The notes beneath the pieces are model-generated. The model searched no databases. It had not been told where the DNA came from and saw nothing but the letters and a program-made list of their open reading frames with translations. Made by a program: the position numbers and the translations under genes. Of a DNA stretch of 64,000 nt, positions 32,647 to 42,737 are shown piece by piece. Numbering within the stretch: position 1 is the first letter of the stretch; every line of letters starts with the position of its first letter. Source of the DNA: Takakia lepidozioides (taxonomy: Eukaryota > Streptophyta > Takakiopsida > Takakiales > Takakiaceae); assembly GCA_030704615.1 (NCBI GenBank), contig CM060731.1, forward strand, positions 93,042,756 through 93,106,755, written 5' to 3'.

Positions 32647-33036
32647 ATGGCTCATCACCCACACTCCCAGTTTATTTTTCGCACACCTTATGTAACAAGT
32701 AACCCCCTAGGTATTACCGTCCACTATCCCCAAGGCCGACGGCAGCCTCATAAATCAAAGCACTATCACCACCATCCCCCCTCACCTCTTACCTATTACA
32801 TGGATGCCTGTTCACACCTCACTTTATTACGGTGTGGTGATATCCACCCCAACCCAGGCCCTCCCACCCTTAATGATATCATCCTCCTCCTCCCACCCGA
32901 CCCCCATGAGAGATACTCCCTATATTTTCAACCCAACACGATGTCACTCAAGCATACACTAGAAGAGAAACCGGCTTTTTCCACGGATATGCTACCTGGC
33001 ACAATCCACGGCTTTTATCACGGGTCTGTAGAGTGA
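32647..33036 (+). pseudogene. TE3 ORF2 N-terminus with 2A-like motif
   Basis: An open frame from an ATG at 32,647 reads MAHHPHSQFIFRTPY and then TLLRCGDIHPNPGPPTL at 32,821-32,871. The GDIHPNPGP string is a known variant at the start of many LINE ORF2 proteins. It resembles the 2A ribosome-skipping peptide D-[VI]-E-x-N-P-G-P, but has His instead of Glu. The frame ends at 33,036 without endonuclease or reverse transcriptase, so the element is cut off here. Pyrimidine-rich spacer with C-runs precedes it (31,872-32,646). Confidence 0.55.
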
Positions 33037-33834
33037 GCCAAGGTGTGGTTCAAAATATGCCCTAACTGTGTGGTGTCTCACATGTGATCCACACCCGAGG
33101 CAAGAACGGTGTGAAAACAGCCATGAGCGTGGCGGGAGTTGGCTTAGTTTACATGGCATGTTACACACATGTGTGAAATGGGACCATAGAATTTCCACAT
33201 TGTGGTGTATGGGGAGTTTGAAAATGATGCCCTTGGAAAATGATCATGAGCTTCATGTTCATGTTTAGAAATCTGCACGATGGGCTACTAGCAAGTGAAG
33301 AATCACCCCCTGCTACACCCCATTTTCAATCTCTACATTATGAAGTCTATAATGCCCTTGGTGAAATGAGCATAGGGATCGCATTCAAAGGTGGCCCCGT
33401 TCCATTGCAACCTATGACACAACTAGGACAAACAGGCATAGGCATGATTTACATTTTTTGCCACAAATCACTTGCATCATCCTTACGTTGAACTCCTTGT
33501 TTATGTGACATGCTTGGACTTTGTCATCTCACACATCAAAGAAAAAACCAGAATATTTCGAAAAAATCCATAGAATTTTAACAAGAGACCAAAAAGGAAA
33601 CCCAGGTCTAGGTGGGTAGCATGGTGAGTCTCTATACAAGGTGATTTATTTTAAATTATAAGTGGTTTCAACAACTTCATTAGCAACTCCACAATTATAT
33701 TTTAAATTCATGTAAATTGAAATATATAAATCAGTATTAGATAGAAATAGTTGTTTTAACTACTCATTTCATGACTATGAACCTTACCCATTAGATAAAT
33801 TAACCAGGGCCTTTGTACCTTGTTATATATATAT
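33037..33834. other. No gene recognised, AT-rich in the right half
   Basis: Only short open frames without motifs are present. Confidence 0.5.
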
Positions 33835-33929
33835 GTTTTGCACCCTAACATATATAGATATAGCTAAAAATACCTTCACATAATTACATGGACCATATAA
33901 TTATTTTATATAATGTTAGGGTGCAAAAC
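33835..33929. mobile_element. Short foldback / MITE-like element
   Basis: A perfect 17-base inverted repeat, GTTTTGCACCCTAACAT at 33,835-33,851 and its complement at 33,913-33,929, encloses 61 bases of AT-rich sequence. The arms extend by imperfect TATATA pairing inward. Size and layout suit a small non-autonomous DNA element or its terminal remnant. A target duplication is not evident. Confidence 0.6.
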
Positions 33930-34189
33930 GTTCAAAAACTTCAAAAGTTGCCTCAAATTTAGGGCTGCTAGGTCGTGGTGTGCAGGGCTAGGACTTAGCG
34001 TTTTTTGGGGTCCGGTCTTCTTAGTGCCAAGCATCGTGATAGCAGGAACTCGAGGCCAATGTGGTGAGGGCACCTTCTTCTTCGACCTATTTCATTTGCC
34101 CTCTCATCAGACTCGGCCCTGAATTTGCAGCACGGAGCAGAGCTGGCATGAGTTTTACCCTTCACGATGGTGGGACAACAGCCATGAGT

Positions 34190-34880
34190 TTTCTAAGGAT
34201 GCGAAGGGTGTGTTCGACGAAATGGCTGCCAAGATGTCGTGTCGGGGAATGCAATGATCGTAGTGTGGTACGAAGGCTTTGGAGACATATGAGGAAATGA
34301 TGTTGGACAGGTTGAACCCTAACGCAGGCTGTGTTTCAATCTCTGCCCGCTCAACTGCACCGTGGTGGTTCTCACTGACCAATCCGACATTGCCAGACTA
34401 CAGACACAAGTAGCACACACAAGAGGTCCTCTTGGGTTCATGGTCAGTCAAATCCTCCATGGGTCATGACACAAGGTCGAGGACAATGTGGTGAGGGCAC
34501 TTTCTTCATCGACCTATTTCAGCCTGTTTTGCCCTCTCATCAGACTCGACCCTGAATTTGCAGCACGGAGCAGAGCTGGCATGAGTTTCTTCACGATGGT
34601 GGGACAATCACAATCGCAAGGTGTGGCTTTCTCTTAATGTAGGATATAAAGAAGTTTGTCCATCCTACAAATGTGGGCTTTTGGCTCCTATTAGTACCAT
34701 GTTGTACCCGATGTCATTCTGAACACTGCCCTGGGTGCATCGAGGATGCAAAGGAAGTGTTCGACAGTATGGCTGAACGAGATGTGGTGTCGTGGAGTGC
34801 GATAATTGTAGGATATGCACAGCAAGGGCGCGGATGGAGGCTTTGGAGACCTATGAGCAATGATGCGGGAAGGGGTGATT
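34190..34880 (+). pseudogene. PPR gene fragments, duplicated
   Basis: CIEDAKEVFDSMAERDVVSW followed by SAIIVGYAQQG (about 34,739-34,835) is a clear PLS-type pentatricopeptide repeat. A worn copy, AKGVFDEMAAKM, lies at about 34,200-34,240, also followed by a remnant of the ALETYE segment. Both are preceded by matching text (GTGGTGAGGGCACYTTCTTC, CATCAGACTCG, TTTGCAGCACGGAGCAGAGC) at about 34,057 and 34,490, so the block was duplicated about 430 bp apart. PPR proteins edit and process organelle RNA. These pieces have stops and are dead. Confidence 0.7.
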
Positions 34881-35120
34881 CCCTGTGGCTAGACATAGCT
34901 GTAATGATAGAGTAAGGCATGAAGCAAGCTTTGGATGGCACAGACATGAGAGCGCAGGTACTAAAAGGTAGTAGGAACTGGGAATATGTCTGCATTACAG
35001 AGCGTAACTTTATAGGCAAGAGAAAATGGTCACAAGCTTGTAAGACGAGTGCTTCAATCTGTTCTTATACAAGGTTCTCCTCAGTTTCTGATAGTCTGTT
35101 TGTTGGCTTTCTGGTTGCAG

Positions 35121-35716
35121 GGAACCCTTGGGTGTTGATTTCGTGCTCCATGTCAGCACAATGGCCAAGGTCGGCTTTGTTCATGATGGCCTTCCGGGGC
35201 TTTTGGTGGTGGATGGAGAGGACCTGACCAAGTGCTATGCTGTGGCAGCACCACCAACTCAATCATAGATTTTCAAGCCTGTCTGCAGCCTGTGGATTCC
35301 AAGCCCATTATGCTCTACAATCCACTCCCATAACCAAATTCGTCAAGGACAGATTCAAGCGTTGCTTTCAGATCCTGCGGCAGCATTGCGTGGGCAAGGA
35401 CATATCTGTTTTTAGTCAACCCTACGAGCCAATGAGGAGCATCGAGTTGTGCAACTATCTCCAAGTTGTTATGGGCCAGGCCAACCTCGGCGACATTAGC
35501 CAGATCTTTGAACGGTATCACACTAACTCTCAGGAAAAAACGCCACAAATCTGGGCTTACATTCTCATTGATCAACCCTCTCAAACACCTTTTGGTGGCC
35601 ATAATTTGATCATCTCAAAGACAACATGTGAACACAAGGGTTGCAAGCGGGGTGAATCCCTGACGAATGCTGCCAAATTGCTGGAAAAGGTGGGTGTCAT
35701 CAGGAGGCAGTCTTAA
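35121..35716 (+). pseudogene. Unrecognised coding remnant
   Basis: A splice-acceptor-like CTGGTTGCAG ends at 35,120. Protein-like text follows in changing frames: LGVDFVLHVSTMAKVGFVHD and GLLVVDGEDLTKCYAVAAPP, then IIDFQACLQPVDSKPIMLYN, then an open frame from 35,237 with TKFVKDRFKRCFQILRQHCV and AAKLLEKVGVIRRQS before a stop. At least two frameshifts are needed to read it as one protein. I do not recognise the family. It may belong to the neighbouring ParB/methyltransferase locus or be an independent gene. Confidence 0.4.
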
Positions 35717-35928
35717 AATTACTTCAAGCTCTATGGTTGATGATGCTATGGGGCAATGGCAACACGGAATGGCATCTCAGGCCTTCTAATGAGGCCCTTG
35801 GGGTGCTGCAGGAAACTCAATCCCTGATACAAAGTGAAGGGATCAGCATTGATGTTGTATTATTGCATGAACTCTAGCTTCTGCAATCACTGAGGTCTAG
35901 CACATTCGGGGGTTGCTATTTCATGAGC

Positions 35929-35966
35929 GGCATGAGCATGAGCGGAAAAAAAAAAAGCATGAGCGG
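35929..35966 (+). repeat. A-run flanked by a 10-base direct repeat
   Basis: GCATGAGCGG occurs directly before and directly after a run of eleven A (35,946-35,956), with further partial copies upstream. It resembles the tail end of a retrotransposed insert, but no body is recognisable. Confidence 0.5.
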
Positions 35967-36139
35967 ACCATTGTGTGTCCACGAAAATAGGGTTAGGAGG
36001 CACGGAAATAGGGTCATATCAAGTTGGACTTTGGCACCAGTGGACTCGTCATAGCAATGAAATGCAACATTTTATTACAAATTTTGTGGCAAGCCACATC
36101 TATACAAGTGTGTCGTAACTGTCATAGCCGGAATGGGCA

Positions 36140-38503
36140 CTACTCTCCTATACCCTCCGAGGAACTTGCCCCGCCTTCCTCCTCATCCCCCTCATCCCCC
36201 CCATCCTCCGAGCTCTGTGATGCATCAGTTCCACTATGCCTCTCAAAAATTCCGTCCTCTCCTTGGGGGACTATCCACCTCACCTCCTGGGAATCTTCTA
36301 CCTCTTCTCCCCCACTTTCCTCAGCAGAATCCAAGACAAATCTACGAGCCTGGCGGGCTCTAATAGCTGCTGCCTCTTCCCTCATCTTCATTTTCTTGAG
36401 GCTTGCCTCGTCTAAAATCTGCTGTACACGACTAGGTTTGGAAGACCTCCTAATGGACACCGAAGCAAGCCGGGCAGCATAAGTAGGAAGGACGTAGTCC
36501 CTTTCTGGACTAGGCATGAAATCCCCCCTGGCAAAAAAAGGCACGTTCCTCCTGCCCATGAACTGCGGTGTAGACGTCCCTCCTGCAGTACTGGTATCCT
36601 GCAGTAAGAACAAATCCACTTTAAGAATGTCAATACCAGCAGAAGCAAAAAAGGGTCTTTCAATGAAATAAGAGAGCAAAGGGTGGTGCCTCACAAAATC
36701 ACGAGGCAACTTACAATGCGACCACTCACTCGTAAACCGGGGGCTCCTCGGCCTCGATCCCAACTTGTACCTCCCCCTGCTCCTTGTCGGATTCTTCCTC
36801 ATCCTCCGAGGATGCCTCTTCCTCTTTCGGCAGACGTTCAGCCTCTGCAAGTTCGAAGTTGTGGAGGGCAGTATCTGGCTCGAAGGCGAAGACATGCCTG
36901 TCGGACAACGTCCCTACCCACATTGAAGCACCTGAGGGACAAAGCGGGCGGTTAGTAGCATGCAATTGCAATTGCAATCGGGCCAGGGGACAAAATGTGC
37001 ACATGAAGGCTTACCCGTGCCGCATGTGAGGTCAAGAATCCGCCCTTGGACATCCGAGCACGTCTCCATGAGGGTTTGGATGAAAGCAAGGCTCCGGGTC
37101 CGGCTGTACCGCCACGGTTTGCCTGTCTTTGTGTCCTTCGGCATACTGGAGTGGGGCACATAGTTGTAGAGGACATCGTAGGTAACAGGGTCCACAGCGG
37201 CATCAACAAGACGACCGTCGTTGCGGAACTTGAACGTAGACCCTCTCTTCACAAAACAATATGCCTCAAACACCAATGTCTGCACATCCAACAAAAGAGG
37301 GATCAACTCCAGGGCCTAGTTCAGATACACCACAATATGAAGTGAATGCAATAGATTGATAACTTACACTCTGGCCCTCTGTTCGCAACCCTTGCGTATT
37401 GATGCAGAACCATTTTTTGAGGAGGACCGGGGTGACACTTTTCGGTGTCCACCTTGCCACAACATTGTCTGTGGTCTTCCCTCTTGTGGCAAGGACCACC
37501 ATACATCCACCGTCATCCAGGAGCATCCCCGCCAGCCCAAACCCGGCTCTCCAGTAGTCCTTAGTAAACCTGTTCCAGGTGGGCACACCATCCAGGCCCT
37601 CCAGCAGCTCCCCATCTGGAATATCGAGGAGAATCATATCGCAGGCTCTCTCCACCTCAACCCCCCCCCCCCCCCCCCCGAGTGCTCTTGCAATCCGTGC
37701 TCACAGCCGTGAAGAATTCCATCATGGATTCGAAACCAGGGGTGTCTTTAGGCTCTGTACTGGGAGCCCTCTTCTTGGCTTTCCCCTTCTGCTCCTCCAT
37801 AGACTTGTTGTGTGCCACCTTCTTCGCCCTGGCAGCCAGAGCGTCAAGGAAGCTCTCATTGACACATTGGATGATGGTTGGGGGTTCTAGCTTTGGCCTC
37901 TGCGGAAACGTCACCGCCGAATACCGCCGTGTAGGCTCACCCTCAAATGCCAACTTCTTGGCAGAGCCAGTCTCAGTCCGAACTGACTTGGGAACCCGGA
38001 CGACCGGTGACTTGGTACCAGCAGTAGCAGTCGTAGGACCTTGCACAAAGTTGTCATCGGAGTCACTCCCTTGGGGCCCCTCCTGCGCCTCCTCTGGTGC
38101 CCCGGTGGTTTTCTGTTTTTTGGGGGTTACTGTACTCCCCTGTTTCCGTGTCCTTTTCTTTTGTCATTTATTCTTCTCATTCAATTTCTCTTGAATACCT
38201 GCCTGAGCAAGCTCTGCCGCTTTCCTGGACTGGGCAAGCGCTCTCGCCTCCTTTGAACCCAGCGGAGGCAGCGGAGCCCGTTTTTGTCGAGCCTCAGCAT
38301 CCAGCTTCAATTGAAACTCGGATGGGTCAAGCGAGCCGGGCGGAAGGTCCACATACCAAGGGCAGTCACGCAAATGTTCCAGATGCCACTCCTTCACGAT
38401 AACATCAGTGTACATGGAGTCAGCCCCAGGGTTCCTCCATGCGAGGAAGAATGGCGGCTCGAAGGACAGATGTCATTTCTCCAAAAGGGAGAACTTGCAG
38501 TAC
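36140..38503 (-). pseudogene. Copy A: C-terminal part of a ParB/methyltransferase-type gene
   Basis: On the minus strand the first exon starts at 38,503 after a TTGAATGCAG acceptor and runs to 37,368. It contains EPPFFLAW, a Lys-rich linker, CVNESFLDALAARAKK and then CDMILLDIPDG with GMLLDDGGCMVVLATRG. These look like the catalytic motif and following strand of a DNA methyltransferase. Exon 37,279-37,015 ends in GRILDLTCGTG, the SAM-binding glycine motif. The next exon (36,931-36,730) begins with SMWVGTLSDRHVFAFEPD, the second strand with its acidic residue. A C-terminal extension with an acidic, Ser-rich tail ends at 36,140. Catalytic-before-SAM order is the permuted (beta-class-like) type. 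TGA codons at 38,473-38,475 and 38,164-38,166, a G-run near 37,662-37,680 and a frame change near 36,730 break it. Confidence 0.7.
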
Positions 38504-38587
38504 CTGCATTCAAGAAACACACAGAATGAGGTCCCAGGAACGAGGTAAATTTTAGGGAATGAAAATGACTAGGCCCGGAACTGGAAA

Positions 38588-39855
38588 AATGGCACCGAAT
38601 TTCCAGTTTCGGTGCCAGCCACCCCAGGGACTTGGCCATTTTTGGGGCCCTCAACTGGAAATTCGGCGCCATTTTCCTAGATCGGGGCCGAAAATGGCTA
38701 AGTCCCAGAACTCACTGGGCCCGGAACTGGAAAAACAGGTAAACCAAAATACTGGTGCAACGGAAATGCGGTACCACATTTCAGTCGACTGTAAAATCAG
38801 GCCCATGGTGGAACGGAAATGCGGTATCGCACTAAGGTCGAATGGGACTAGGAACACACGGGAGAAAATAATAGCGACAACGCATTTTCATCAACTGGGA
38901 CACTTTGGATAGGCAGGAACGGAAATGCGGTGCTGCATTTCCGTCCGGTCTCTTTCAATGGAATCCAGTGGACGGAAATACGGCACCGCATTTCCGTCCG
39001 AGGTGAACCTTTCTATGTTCAAGAACGGAAATGCGGCTACTCATTTCCGTCCAACATGCAACGCCTGTAACAGTGGAACGGTAATGCGGCACCACATTTC
39101 CGTCCAGGGGAATCATTTCTACTTTCCAGAATGGAAATGCGGCATTGCATTTCCGTCCGTGGAATCCTTTCTACTTTGCTGAATGGAAATGGGGCACAGC
39201 ATGCGCCGCCAAATTTCCGTTCTCATTGTAAATCATGAGACAGTGCAACTGAAATGTGGCACCGCATTTCCATCCGAGTCGTACCGTCCGACATTCCAGA
39301 ACGGAAATGCGGCGACGCATTTCCGTTTTGTATCTCAGGCATGGAGGTGTGGGACGGAAATGTGGCACCGCATTTCCGTCTGGGGGGAACCTTTATACTC
39401 TCCAGAACGGAAATGCGGTGCCGCATTTCCGTCCAACAAGTAAGGTATGTGACAGTGGAACAGAAATGCGGCACAACATTTCCGTTGTGATTGAAAATCA
39501 TGAAACAATACAAATGAAATGCGGCACCGCATTTCCGTCCGAGTCATACATTCGGACTTTCCAGAACGGAAATGCGGCGCCGCATTTCCGTTTTGTATGC
39601 CAGGCATGAAACCGCATTTCTTCAATTGTGGCCAGATAATTCTTCTTCCAATATACTGTGGTTGCACCGCTATGCCAATGTTTGTGAATGATAGACAAAT
39701 CTGTAAAGAACCTATCATTTCCGTTCGGGATGGTACTTAACGGAAATGCGGCGCCGCATTTGCGTTTTCACTCTAACCCATCAGACGCTGGGACGGAAAT
39801 GCCATGATATGTGAACACGTGGACCCACAGAATTGCGGCACCGCTTTTTCATGTC
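38588..39855. repeat. Palindromic tandem array 2 (53-bp period)
   Basis: Units of the form ACGGAAATGCGGC + GCCGCATTTCCGT (26 bases, self-complementary) start at 38,760, 38,813, 38,919, 38,972, 39,025, 39,078, 39,131, 39,183, 39,248, 39,301, 39,354, 39,407, 39,460, 39,513 and 39,566. Almost all steps are exactly 53, or 106 across a worn unit. Two looser palindromes precede these (38,588, 38,661) and further ones follow at 39,740, 39,793 and about 39,828. The 27-base spacers fall into about five types that recur in order (for example near 39,215-39,350 and 39,485-39,610). The array thus has a higher-order repeat of about 265 bp. It lies in what would be an intron of copy A. Confidence 0.97.
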
Positions 39856-41660
39856 TGCACTCATGCTGGCTAAAGTGGCAGGAGGCGGCGCGGCCTGACC
39901 GTTGGTTAATGATGTTTGTTTTGCGGATGGCAGGCGTACATTTGACGATTCGAATTTCGTAATGACGCATAGTCCAGCCTTTCGAACCCAAGCAGTGCAT
40001 CATTACCGTTTCATCTTCATTTGTCGTGTCTACTCATTCACCACTCTCGCGCCTTTTTCATCTGCACTCTTCACCCCTTTTCCGCGTCTGTTTTCTTCTT
40101 ATGCTCCAACATGAGAGGGAGGAAGTTCCTGCACCAGAGAAAAGACATCGTCGCAAGCTCCGCAAGTTGTACTTCGGGCGAAGGCCAATGCCGAAGGGGA
40201 GGAAGCAGATGCGTCTTAAGGAGGAGATGGTCATCTTGCAGCAGCAGGCAACGCAGGCAACCCAGCCATCAGTGAGAGCTCTATGCTATCGGGATGCGCG
40301 CAGCTGATCGAGAACCGAAACCCTCCCTCATTTTTGTTGTGCTATTCTTAGACTTGAATGCAGAAGATGTTTGCATGCCTAACTCAAAAGGTGGAGGTGG
40401 TGGAGGGATCGCAGGAATCTGAAGAGCCGTAGGAAGAATCCGTGGAACTAGCTGCAGCACGCACACCCAGCCGATCCACGAGCACGGGTCTCCCTGCCAG
40501 GCCTAGCCCTGTGCGTTTCAAGGACGCGGTTTGGAAAGGCAAGGCTTTGCAGTTCCAAGCCCCAGAGAAACAGCCGCATTTGAAGGTCATGGAGAATTGC
40601 CAGCAGGAGTCGCGCCCTTCTCCAGCAAAGACAAAGAAGAAGCAGCCCGTCCTTGAACTGGTTTCTGAACCGAGCCAGGCCGTTTCCTCCCCCCCCAAGA
40701 GAATAAAGCAGAAGGGTGCAGTGCAGATTCAAATGCAGGAGACGCCTTCACCTGTAAGAATGAAGAAGCAGAAGGCAAATAGGGGGAGGTTGGAGCAGTC
40801 TCCCACAAAACCGATTCCACAAGCTGAAGCCCAGTTCCTGCTTGATTTCCAGCCAGGTGATGTTCTTTGCTGCAGCGAAGGCAACGGGATTGACCGATTT
40901 CGTGGATCTGTCAGCGAAGGAGGGTGCTGCAACTCAACGTTCGCAGCAGTACTTCACCACCTTTCAGGAAGAACTTTAGAATGTTGCAGGCCCGGAGGAG
41001 GCCTCTGCAATTCGAGAATTGTCCGCAAAGACTCCCCAGACTTCAGCTGTTGTTGGGGATGCTCTAGCTGCTCAGCCCCTACCGCCACCTGCAGAAATGT
41101 CTCCGGAGGAATTCCAAAGTGCAGCGGATACAATGTTGGAGGAGACACACAGTAGCATTGGCAGAGTTCTGGGCAGCAGGGTATTCCAACGGACTCTTCG
41201 AATTCCACTCTGTCGCATGGTCTCCCTTCCCATCATCAGGCAGGCTCTTCCAAGAGATGTGGATAAGCTCAAGTTTGCATTTCGAGAAGGGTACCGCCTA
41301 GGTTCGCCAGCCTTCTACGTTTCCATTGAGAATGAGGACGGCGAAACTCGTGGATCCACTGCGGATGAATTGTCAGCATGGGATACCCACTGGCACACTC
41401 GCAACAACAAATTTGAGACAATGCTGAAGGGTGATCCAGACTTCGGCCACATGTCGGGCAAAATGTTTTTTGTGTGGGACGGGAATCACCGACTTCTTGT
41501 CTGGTGGGAGTACATCAAGCAGAACCATTCCAAGCACATTGGCTGGCATTACATGGTGGAGTGTGTAATCCTCAAGGTGAAGGCGGCAGACTCCTCCCTG
41601 CTCAAGAATGCCATGGCGGACCTCAACTCGTAAGATTCTCATACCCTCCCAAGCACATCT

Positions 41661-41680
41661 GAAATGCGGTGCCGCATTTC
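41661..41680. repeat. Single palindrome in intron 2 of copy B
   Basis: GAAATGCGGTGCCGCATTTC, the same core as array 2, lies alone in the 112-bp intron between 41,629 and 41,742. Confidence 0.9.
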
Positions 41681-42716
41681 GGCTTCCAATCAGTTTTGTT
41701 TCCGTGCTTCATTGGACTGAACTGGAGAGTGTGCCTTGCAGGGTCACTAAAAATGCTTACGTGCATACCCACATGGCACATATGCTATACAGGGTGAGGA
41801 AAACTGGTCTCACTGACCCGCACATGTTCGCCGAAATGCTGGAGCCCGAGCTCATTCAAAAAGCCCTGGCAAAAACAGACCGGACATGGTATCGCCTCAC
41901 TATGGATGGAATGGTGGAGGTGATATACGAAGTAAGTCGTCCTCCCATTTTCCTCTGCTCATCCTTCCCCAATTTCTAGTCATCTTTCCACATGGATCCT
42001 ATGTAATGCTTCTGCATGTTTTTCTTGGCAGTCAAACATCAAGCTGGATTTGGCCCATGCCAAACGCTTCTTCATGGAAAGTGAGGGGCAGACAAAAACA
42101 TTGCAGTCATTGACCGAGCACTTGAAGGAAGCCGGGGTGAAGTCCAGAACCAAATACAAGTCAAAGCTTGTGAAGCTGGTGGCCATTGCAGATCTGGCTC
42201 TTGGAAAGGACTTCATCCCCGAGATTGCAAAACATTATTGTCGGAAAAGACCACATGGTCCTTATACTTTCCGATGCATTCCAGATCGACAGCCACCGTG
42301 TCTGCCATTTCCGATCCAATGTCAAGAGCAGGAAGAAGAGTGGCTATTGCTAGGAAGGAACTTCAGTGCATTGAAACCTCACCTTCTCTTTCGCCTCCAC
42401 ACATGCCGTTGAGAGGTGATGCAGTTTCTCCAACTACATGGTCAGCTGCATGACGAATGCGAAGGAGCAAGTCGTAATGCATAGTGATTCGTTTGGCTTC
42501 TACGTCAAATGGGATGGAACACAGACATTGGAAGACTACGTGACACGTTTCAGATGTGCGTACAAGGACAACCTGCTCGCCAGGGAGCTGCAGACAGCAA
42601 GAAGGAGCGTGGAGTTTACACACTAGGAGGGGGCGGGAAAAGCTGCAATGCGAATTGTGTACAGGTGAAGCCCAGCTCCCATTGTATGCAAAAGCTGGGT
42701 TATGAGGTTTGTCTGG

Positions 42717-42737
42717 GAAATGCGGCACCGCATTCGC
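42717..42737. repeat. Single palindrome in intron 4 of copy B
   Basis: GAAATGCGGCACCGCATTCG lies alone in the 146-bp intron between 42,664 and 42,811. The homologous intron of copy A, upstream of 38,503, carries array 2. Confidence 0.9.

Noticed and set aside
38588-39855. Repeat-spacer pattern resembling a CRISPR array
   Set aside because: The repeats are full palindromes with variation, the spacers recur in a higher-order pattern, there is no cas gene, and the surrounding genes have introns. It is a eukaryotic tandem repeat.
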